In this document: piece after piece, positions 1 through 4,378 of the stretch | Numbering within the stretch: the first letter of the stretch is position 1 | Layout of the letters: the number at the start of each line of letters is the position of its first letter | From: an uncultured Lachnospiraceae bacterium | Lineage (GTDB): Bacteria > Bacillota > Clostridia > Lachnospirales > Lachnospiraceae | Direction: 5' to 3' | DNA length: 6,314 bases | Assembly (NCBI GenBank): GCA_902783095.1 | Contig: CACZPX010000275.1 | Span: 1-6,314 of the forward strand | Notes under the pieces: generated by a model | Databases searched by the model: none | Told to the model about the DNA's origin: nothing | What the model saw: the letters and a program-made list of their open reading frames with translations, nothing else | Translations under genes and position numbers: made by a program

Positions 1-431
1 AGGCCCCCAAAAAGGAAAAAGAGACCACCACGACTGCCGAAGAGGAAGAAGAGGAAGAGGATGACGACGACACCGATTCCGCCCTGCGCGACGCGATCGT
101 GTCCGAGGCCTGGAGTTACGTTGGCAAGCTCAATTACGTATGGGGCGGCAACAGCCTGACGAACGGCGTGGACTGTTCCGGTTTCGTGCAGCAGATCTTC
201 AAGATGTACGGCATCCGCCTTCCCAGAACGTCCGATGAACAGGGCTACTGCGGCGAGAAGGTCAGCAAGTCCGAAGCCCGCCCGGGTGACATCGTCTACT
301 ACGGCGGCCACATCGCGATCTACGTCGGCGACGGCATGGTGGTACACGCCTCTAACCCGACCAACGGCGTCATCTGCTCCGTGTGGAATTACAGAAGCCC
401 GATCGGCATCCGCAACGTGATCGGCGACTGA
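1..431 (+). CDS. NlpC/P60 cell-wall endopeptidase, 3' part (5' end outside window)
   Basis: This is the C-terminal part of a secreted NlpC/P60 cysteine peptidase, a family that cuts peptide stems of peptidoglycan. The reading frame is open from the first bases of the window (codons from position 3), so a GTG near 99 is an internal Val and not the start. Visible are a Lys/Thr-rich stretch, a linker of 7 Glu then 4 Asp, then the catalytic domain to the stop. The nucleophile is Cys in DCSGF (codon 174-176). The His of GGHIAIY (309-311) and the His of VVHASNP (345-347) complete the expected Cys-His-His triad. The domain is about two-thirds identical, without gaps, to that of the next gene, so the two are tandem paralogs. 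By analogy with that paralog, a signal peptide and SH3b domains probably lie upstream. A strong terminator follows. Confidence 0.93.
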   Translation, partial: APKKEKETTTTAEEEEEEEDDDDTDSALRDAIVSEAWSYVGKLNYVWGGNSLTNGVDCSGFVQQIFKMYGIRLPRTSDEQGYCGEKVSKSEARPGDIVYYGGHIAIYVGDGMVVHASNPTNGVICSVWNYRSPIGIRNVIGD

Positions 432-484
432 CCGGAAGCTGAAAGAAGACCTTTAAAAACTCTTAAGATTAAGTGATGAATGGG

Positions 485-517
485 CCCCCTGTCTTGACAG
501 AAGACAGGGGGTTTGTT
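485..517 (+). terminator. Rho-independent terminator after the first NlpC/P60 gene
   Basis: A perfect 11-bp stem (485-495 with 501-511, CCCCCTGTCTT/AAGACAGGGGG) closes a 5-base loop and is followed by TTTGTT. It lies 53 bases after the stop codon. The loop and the end of the 5' arm also contain the -35 box of the next gene's promoter. Confidence 0.9.
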
Positions 518-522
518 ATATT
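494..522 (+). promoter_or_regulatory. Sigma-A type promoter for the second NlpC/P60 gene
   Basis: A consensus -35 TTGACA (494-499), a 17-base spacer and a -10 TATATT (517-522, five of six consensus bases) predict transcription from about 529-530. This gives a leader of roughly 40 bases before the TTG start at 572. The -35 box lies in the 5' arm and loop of the upstream terminator hairpin, so the two elements are physically interlocked. Confidence 0.75.
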
Positions 523-560
523 GATTGTAATAATTTCGTAATCATCATCGTGTTGTTTTG

Positions 561-566
561 GGAGGT
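561..566 (+). promoter_or_regulatory. Ribosome binding site that fixes the TTG start
   Basis: GGAGGT lies 5 bases before TTG at 572. No ATG or GTG in this frame has a comparable site, and the TTG start gives an intact signal peptide, so it is preferred. Confidence 0.85.
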
Positions 567-571
567 TTACC

Positions 572-1969
572 TTGATCAATTTCAACCGAAAATTCATAAG
601 AGCAGGAGCCATTGGACTGGCGGCTGCGATGATGTGCTCATCGGCCGCCTACGCGGACGAGCTGCCCGGCGCGGCCGGCGTCGCCGCCTATGGGACGCTG
701 CCGGAAGGCGCGGGAGAGTCCGCGGCCGAGCAGGACGATCTGGCGGGTACGGCCGGTATCGCCGGCTGGTCCTTTGCGGAAGAAGAGACGCAGGCTGCCT
801 ACGCGGCCGACGAAATGCTGGAGGCCGCCCATGAGGCGAACGGCGGAGACGACGCGGAACTGCCCACGGACGAAGAACTCCAGGAAGAGGAACACGCCTC
901 GGTGCTGGCGCTCGAAAAGCGTCTGCGCCGCTACGACAGCCTCTACAAGAACGTGGTATTCCCGGATCTGGAGGACACCTCCAGCTATATCAATATCCGC
1001 TCCAAGGCCAGCGCGGATTCGGAACTGGTTGGCAAGCTCTACGCCAAGTCCGCCGCGCGCGTGACGGAGACCGTGGACGGCGAGGACGGCCCCTGGTTCA
1101 AGATCACGTCCGGTTCCGTGACCGGTTACGTCAAGGCCTATTTCTTCATCACCGGCAGCACGGCGGAGGAGATGGCCAAGACCAACGGCAACCTGGTGGC
1201 GCAGATCAACACCGAGTCCCTGCGCCTGCGCAAGGACGCTTCCGTGGAATCCGAACAGGTGGCGCTGCTCTCCGAGGACGACCGCTATCCGGTGGTCGGA
1301 GAGGAAGGCGCGTTCATCAAGCTGCAGGTCGATGACGATCTGTCCGGCTACGTGCTGGATGATTACGTCACCTTAAAGGTGTCCTATAAGTACGCCATCT
1401 CCATCGAGGAAGAGCAGGCGGCCATCCGCCGTCAGCGGGAACGCGAGGAGGAGGCCGAGCGCGCCAGAAGGAGACAGGAACAGGAAGAGGACCGCGGCGG
1501 CAACAACGGCGGCGGAAACGGCGGCGGCAACAACGGCGGCAATAACGGCGGTGGAAACAACGGCGGCGGCAACGGAGGAAGCTCCAGCAAGCCCGGCTCC
1601 GACGCCAAGCCGACCTCCGGCAGCAGAACGGCCATCTGCGACTACGCGGAGAGCTTTGTGGGCGCCATCCCCTACGTATGGGGCGGCACCAGCTTAAGCA
1701 GCGGCGTGGACTGCTCCGGCTTTGTGCAGCAGATCTTCAAGCGCTTCGGCGTCTCGCTGCCGCGTACCTCCGGCGAACAGGCCGGCTGCGGCAAGTCTGT
1801 CAGCTCGTCCAAGATGCGCCCGGGCGACATCCTCTACTACGGCGGACACGTTGCCATCTACATCGGCGACGGCCAGATCGTGCACGCGTCCAACCCGGAG
1901 ACCGGCATCAAGATCTCCAAGTGGAATTACCGCACGCCGGTCACCATCCGCAACGTGCTGGGCGATTAA
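572..1969 (+). CDS. Secreted SH3b-SH3b-NlpC/P60 peptidoglycan endopeptidase
   Basis: This 465-residue exported wall hydrolase probably cleaves within peptidoglycan stem peptides. Residues 1-28 form a signal peptide (NRKFIR, a hydrophobic core, then AYA before DE). Residues 29-127 are acidic, Ala-rich and not recognised. Two bacterial SH3 domains follow at about 128-192 (INIRSKAS, GYVKAYF) and 208-270 (LRLRKDAS, GYVLDDYV). Such domains usually bind wall peptides. Residues 277-308 are a Glu/Arg-rich likely helix, 309-336 a pure Gly/Asn linker, 337-352 a Ser/Pro/Lys linker, and 354-465 the NlpC/P60 domain. The Cys381, His426 and His438 triad is intact. The start is TTG behind a strong ribosome binding site. 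The gene has its own promoter and a terminator after it, so it is probably a single-gene unit. Its catalytic domain is a close paralog of the one upstream. The exact bond cleaved cannot be told from sequence. Confidence 0.95.
   Translation: MINFNRKFIRAGAIGLAAAMMCSSAAYADELPGAAGVAAYGTLPEGAGESAAEQDDLAGTAGIAGWSFAEEETQAAYAADEMLEAAHEANGGDDAELPTDEELQEEEHASVLALEKRLRRYDSLYKNVVFPDLEDTSSYINIRSKASADSELVGKLYAKSAARVTETVDGEDGPWFKITSGSVTGYVKAYFFITGSTAEEMAKTNGNLVAQINTESLRLRKDASVESEQVALLSEDDRYPVVGEEGAFIKLQVDDDLSGYVLDDYVTLKVSYKYAISIEEEQAAIRRQREREEEAERARRRQEQEEDRGGNNGGGNGGGNNGGNNGGGNNGGGNGGSSSKPGSDAKPTSGSRTAICDYAESFVGAIPYVWGGTSLSSGVDCSGFVQQIFKRFGVSLPRTSGEQAGCGKSVSSSKMRPGDILYYGGHVAIYIGDGQIVHASNPETGIKISKWNYRTPVTIRNVLGD
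1496..1579 (+). repeat. Gly/Asn low-complexity linker coding repeat
   Basis: Twenty-eight codons encode only Gly and Asn in GGNN and GGGN units, almost all GGC and AAC with scattered GGA, GGT and AAT. The repeat forms a flexible spacer between the charged helix and the catalytic domain. Such near-identical units are prone to length change by slippage. Confidence 0.9.
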
Positions 1970-1987
1970 AACAGATCGATATCATTC

Positions 1988-2020
1988 AGGCAGGTCTCAG
2001 GACCTGCCTTGTTTTTTTGT
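1988..2020 (+). terminator. Rho-independent terminator after the second NlpC/P60 gene
   Basis: A 9-bp perfect stem (1988-1996 with 2001-2009, AGGCAGGTC/GACCTGCCT) has a TCAG loop and is followed by TGTTTTTTTGT. It starts 19 bases after the stop codon. Confidence 0.92.
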
Positions 2021-2028
2021 TTGGCAGG

Positions 2029-2060
2029 CGCGGCTGTGCCCGCACAGAGCCGCGTTTTTT
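2029..2060 (+). terminator. Second, back-up terminator hairpin
   Basis: CGCGGCT (2029-2035) pairs with AGCCGCG (2048-2054). A further GTGC/GCAC pairing sits inside, with a two-base AG bulge at 2046-2047, and TTTTTT follows at 2055-2060. Orientation and T-tract fit the + strand, so this would catch read-through from the terminator just upstream. Confidence 0.65.
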
Positions 2061-2066
2061 GCATGC

Positions 2067-2092
2067 AAAAGGGGCAGCCCAATGGCTGCCCC
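2067..2092 (-). terminator. Rho-independent terminator of hpf
   Basis: A perfect 9-bp stem (GGGGCAGCC 2071-2079 with GGCTGCCCC 2084-2092) has a 4-base loop. Read on the - strand it is followed by TTTTGC, 19 bases after the hpf stop. A TGTTTT on the + side (2095-2100) means it might also act in the other direction. Confidence 0.8.
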
Positions 2093-2110
2093 GCTGTTTT
2101 ACCGGTCCGG

Positions 2111-2638
2111 TCAGACTTCCGGTTCGATCAGGCCGTAGGTGTTGTTCTTGCGCTTGTATACGACGCAGATCTCGTCGGTGTCGGCGTTGCGGAACACGTA
2201 GAAGTTGTGGCCCAGCATGTCCATCTGCAGGCAGGCCTCTTCCGGATCCATGGGCTTGACGGCGAAGTGTTTCTTGCGGACGATCAGGATCTCGTCATCG
2301 TCGTCATAGTCCTCTTCCAGATAGACGTCCGAGAAGCCCTCGCCGGCGTGGTGCCGCTCGATGATCTTCTTGCGGTGCTTTAAGAGCTGCTTTTCGATGG
2401 CGTCCACGGCAGCGTCGATGGAGGTGTACATATCGGTCGTCGCCTGTTCCGCGCGGAGAATGTTGCCCTTGATGGGGATGGTGACCTCCGCCTTCTGCAG
2501 TTCGCGTTCGATGCTGAGCGTAACGGTGGCTTCGGTATCCTTGCGGAAATACCGGCTCAGCTTGTCCAGCTTGCTCTCTACGGACTGCTTCAGATTGTCG
2601 GTCAATTCTATGTTTTTACCAGTGATCGTAAAGTTCAT
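2111..2638 (-). CDS. hpf: Ribosome hibernation promoting factor, long form
   Basis: This is a 175-residue long-form HPF (ribosome-associated YfiA/RaiA family), which binds the small subunit and pairs 70S ribosomes into inactive 100S dimers. Residues 1-97 are the ribosome-binding domain, starting MNFTITGKNIELTD and ending near the basic KHRKKIIERHH. A short acidic linker (98-116, with EEDYDDDDE) leads to the C-terminal dimerisation domain, which carries the family signatures KPMDPEEACLQM, LGHNFYVFRNA and YGLIEP. Length and domain order are normal for Firmicutes. AAGGAG lies 8 bases before the ATG, and an extended -10 promoter lies upstream. The gene is transcribed towards the hydrolase gene and is divergent from the redox genes. 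Expression in stationary phase or stress is usual for the family, but no specific control site is evident here. Confidence 0.97.
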   Translation of the reverse strand: MNFTITGKNIELTDNLKQSVESKLDKLSRYFRKDTEATVTLSIERELQKAEVTIPIKGNILRAEQATTDMYTSIDAAVDAIEKQLLKHRKKIIERHHAGEGFSDVYLEEDYDDDDEILIVRKKHFAVKPMDPEEACLQMDMLGHNFYVFRNADTDEICVVYKRKNNTYGLIEPEV

Positions 2639-2670
2639 AAAATCATCTCCTTATCTTCAGTGTTGTCAGA

Positions 2671-2679
2671 ATTATATCA
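2671..2679 (-). promoter_or_regulatory. Extended -10 promoter of hpf
   Basis: Read on the - strand this is TGATATAAT, a consensus TATAAT with the TGn extension. It predicts a start near 2664, about 26 bases before the hpf ATG. The -35 position (TGGTAT at 17-base spacing) is poor, as is common for extended -10 promoters. Confidence 0.7.
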
Positions 2680-2808
2680 CAGTTCGAACGAAAATACCAT
2701 ATTTTCACTGTCGAGAATCTCAAAATGTTTTACGAACGAAGAAGTGACGGACCGCACGGAAGATTACAACAAAAACACAAAGAAATTGCAGATACTATCG
2801 TTATTTTG

Positions 2809-2837
2809 TAGACAATCCTGACAAAGTGCGGTATACT
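2809..2837 (+). promoter_or_regulatory. Sigma-A type promoter for the redox-protein gene
   Basis: A -35 TAGACA (2809-2814), a 17-base spacer and a -10 TATACT (2832-2837) each match five of six consensus bases. Transcription would begin near 2844, giving a short leader of about 20 bases that contains the ribosome binding site. Confidence 0.75.
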
Positions 2838-2852
2838 ACTTTTAACTGCGGC

Positions 2853-2859
2853 AAAGGAG
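2853..2859 (+). promoter_or_regulatory. Ribosome binding site selecting the ATG at 2867
   Basis: AAAGGAG ends one base before an ATG at 2861, too close for initiation, and seven bases before a second in-frame ATG at 2867. The second is therefore the likely start, and the first two codons of the longer ORF are untranslated. Confidence 0.75.
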
Positions 2860-2866
2860 AATGGCT

Positions 2867-3322
2867 ATGGGCCTGGAACTGGATATTGAAGAGATCCGCG
2901 GGCGGTTCGGCAACGGCATCTGCTGTTCCATGTCCGTGTTCGGCGCGCTGGCGCCGCTTTTGGGCGTTGACGAGGACACGGCCATGAAGATCGCGGCCGG
3001 TTTCTGCGGCGGCGTGGAGCAGAACAATTTCTGCGGCTGCATCTCCGGCGCCAAGATGGCCCTTGGCCTGAAATACAGCGGCGGCAGTCAGGGCGGCACG
3101 GAAAAGGTGCAGCTGCTGCGGAAGAAGATCCGGGAGTTTGAGGAGCAGTTTGAGGAAGAATTCGGCAGCAGGCGCTGCCCGGAGATCCTGGGCGGACTGG
3201 ATCCCTCCCTGCCGGCGGACAAGCCGAAGATCGCCGAGCTGCAGCTTCACCAGAGGGTCTGCTCGGACGCGATCTGCTATACGGTGGAGCTGGTATCGGA
3301 GATGCTGGAGGAAGAGGAGTAG
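2867..3322 (+). CDS. C_GCAxxG_C_C family putative redox protein
   Basis: This 151-residue cytoplasmic protein fits the C_GCAxxG_C_C family of putative redox-active proteins, which have four conserved cysteines and no settled biochemical role. A first Cys pair (Cys19-Cys20) opens the helical region. Then come ETALRLASGF-like sequence (DEDTAMKIAAGFCGG), the signature region CGCISG (56-61), the conserved MALGLKY, and the distal cysteines Cys104 and Cys132 in CPEILGG and HQRVCSDA. The length is normal. The family motif is usually CGAxxG. Here the Ala is Cys58, and Cys20, Cys47 and Cys137 also add thiols, giving eight cysteines in all. The acidic C-terminus (EMLEEEE) is unremarkable. The gene has its own promoter and precedes a reverse rubrerythrin, consistent with a redox or oxidative-stress role. 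Metal binding or a disulfide relay are both possible and unproven. Confidence 0.85.
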   Translation: MGLELDIEEIRGRFGNGICCSMSVFGALAPLLGVDEDTAMKIAAGFCGGVEQNNFCGCISGAKMALGLKYSGGSQGGTEKVQLLRKKIREFEEQFEEEFGSRRCPEILGGLDPSLPADKPKIAELQLHQRVCSDAICYTVELVSEMLEEEE

Positions 3323-3364
3323 CGCATCGCGGATCCTCCCCGCGGGGCCGGCGTTTATTGGGAT

Positions 3365-3388
3365 AAAATAAGGAATCATCCCTATTTT
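3365..3388 (+). promoter_or_regulatory. Imperfect inverted repeat upstream of the rubrerythrin gene
   Basis: AAAATAAGG (3365-3373) faces CCCTATTTT (3380-3388) across a 6-base centre, with one mismatch in 9-bp arms. It lies about 30 bases before the rubrerythrin ATG in an A/T-rich gap. It could be an operator for a repressor, or a weak terminator for the gene upstream, since TTTTT falls at its 3' edge. It does not match a regulator box that I can name. Confidence 0.35.
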
Positions 3389-3418
3389 TCAATACAATGC
3401 AAGAAGGAGATCATTATT

Positions 3419-3985
3419 ATGGCAAAATGGGTTTGCAGTGTTTGCGGTTATGTACATGAGGGCGATACCCCGCCTGAATTCTGCCCTGTGTGCAAGGCCC
3501 CGGGCAGCAAGTTCAACAAGCAGGACGCGGAACTGAGCTGGGCGGCCGAGCATGTGGTCGGCGTCGGCAAGGTCTTTGGTCAGGACGTACCGGAAGACGT
3601 GCAGAAGGAGATCATCGAAGGGCTGCGCTCCAATTTCCAGGGTGAATGCTCGGAAGTGGGCATGTATCTGGCTATGGCCCGCGTCGCCTACAGAGAGGGC
3701 TATCCGGAAGTCGGTCTGTACTGGGAAAAGGCCGGCCTGGAGGAAGCGGAGCACGCCGCAAAGTTTGCGGAGCTTCTGGGCGAGGTCGTGACCGACTCCA
3801 CCAAGAAGAACCTGCAGATGCGCGTAGACGCCGAAAACGGCGCGACTCAGGGCAAGACCGATCTGGCGAAGCTCTGCAAGAAGTACAACCTGGACGCCCT
3901 GCATGATACCATCCATGAGATGGCCCGCGACGAGGCCCGCCACGGCAAGGCCCTGAAGGGACTGCTGGACAGATACTTTGGCTGA
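3419..3985 (+). CDS. rbr: Reverse rubrerythrin (rubredoxin domain first), peroxide reductase
   Basis: This is a 188-residue cytoplasmic iron protein of anaerobes. Reverse rubrerythrins reduce hydrogen peroxide (and in clostridia help remove oxygen) using electrons from NAD(P)H via redox partners. Residues 1-34 are a rubredoxin-type Fe(Cys)4 site: Cys6-x2-Cys9 and Cys22-x2-Cys25. From about residue 64 a four-helix diiron domain follows. Likely ligands are Glu76 and/or Glu79 (QGECSEV), the ExxH pair Glu109/His112 (EEAEHA), Glu139 (DAENG), and the second ExxH pair Glu172/His175 (DEARH). Having the rubredoxin part at the N-terminus distinguishes it from classical rubrerythrin. AAGGAGA lies 8 bases before the ATG. 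I see no convincing -35/-10 pair immediately upstream, so it may be co-transcribed with the redox protein gene before it. Peroxide control (PerR-like) is common for such genes but no clear box is present. Confidence 0.95.
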   Translation: MAKWVCSVCGYVHEGDTPPEFCPVCKAPGSKFNKQDAELSWAAEHVVGVGKVFGQDVPEDVQKEIIEGLRSNFQGECSEVGMYLAMARVAYREGYPEVGLYWEKAGLEEAEHAAKFAELLGEVVTDSTKKNLQMRVDAENGATQGKTDLAKLCKKYNLDALHDTIHEMARDEARHGKALKGLLDRYFG

Positions 3986-4304
3986 ACTGAAAACCTATGA
4001 CCACGCCCTCTGTATTCGGGAGATCCTGAAGGATGCCCGGTTTGTCGAAAAGCTGGCTGATGACAATTATGACTGTAACGGTCATGGTATGGCTTACAGC
4101 GGAAGCAAGCTTTTGTTCAGGGGAACAGAGGGGGCGTTCATTGTTCATTCCCGCTTATATCGGGGATATGAGCCGGCACAGGAAAGGATCCTTTCACTTC
4201 CTGCGGATCTTCCGTCAGAAGAGTATCTATCCTTTGAGGCACAGCATCAGGAGTCATATTCGCCCTGGCAGGATATGATCGGGCCGATGCCGTATGACGG
4301 CTGA
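3978..4304 (+). CDS. Orphan 108-residue hypothetical protein
   Basis: I do not recognise a family. The only usable start in this frame is TTG at 3978, because an in-frame stop lies at 3954 and the next ATG is codon 38. That start overlaps the last 8 bases of the rubrerythrin gene and has no good ribosome binding site, so translation would depend on coupling to the upstream gene. The product is soluble-looking, mixed acidic and aromatic, with no signal peptide or membrane span. Notable stretches are DDNYDCNGHGM (28-38) and the Pro/Trp-containing end (YSPWQDMIGPMPYDG). Codon choice (TAT, CTT, TCA, CTA, TTA) is plausible for coding but more A/T-ending than in the rubrerythrin gene, and resembles the next gene. 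It may be a genuine small protein acquired with that gene, or a remnant of a longer one. Confidence 0.5.
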   Translation: MAELKTYDHALCIREILKDARFVEKLADDNYDCNGHGMAYSGSKLLFRGTEGAFIVHSRLYRGYEPAQERILSLPADLPSEEYLSFEAQHQESYSPWQDMIGPMPYDG

Positions 4305-4327
4305 CGGCGGGAGGATCGTAAAGAGCT

Positions 4328-4366
4328 GAAGGAGCGGGAGAGATCCGGCTCCTTCTTTTTCTTCTC
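4328..4366 (+). terminator. Terminator-like hairpin just ahead of the LRR gene
   Basis: GAAGGAGC (4328-4335) pairs with GCTCCTTC (4348-4355) around a 12-base loop that can add a GG/CC pairing (4337-4338 with 4345-4346). TTTTTCTTCTCT follows. It ends about a dozen bases before the ATG at 4379, too close for a promoter to fit between them. It would end transcripts of the upstream genes or work as a leader attenuator. Confidence 0.75.
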
Positions 4367-4378
4367 TGAGAAAGTGAA

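Noticed and set aside
99..101. GTG as the start of the first NlpC/P60 gene
   Set aside because: The frame is open to the window edge with continuing linker sequence, and no ribosome binding site precedes the GTG, so it is internal.
2682..2740. LexA (SOS) box in the hpf/redox divergent region
   Set aside because: The CGAAC half-sites are not arranged as CGAAC-N4-GTTCG. The palindrome is back-to-back GTTCGAAC.
3328..3356. GC-rich palindromic stretch (CCCCGCGGGG) after the redox-protein gene as a terminator
   Set aside because: The palindrome leaves no loop, alternative stems are about 5 bp, and only GTTTATT follows, so it is not a convincing terminator.
2801..3392. Long open frames on the - strand opposite the redox-protein gene
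   Set aside because: They are Arg/Ala/Pro-rich or Leu/Ala-rich shadow translations with no family resemblance, while the + strand protein is a recognisable family with promoter and ribosome binding site.
3389..3943. Long - strand open frame opposite the rubrerythrin gene
   Set aside because: The + strand gene has all iron-ligand motifs. The - strand frame is a GC-rich shadow without a start signal.
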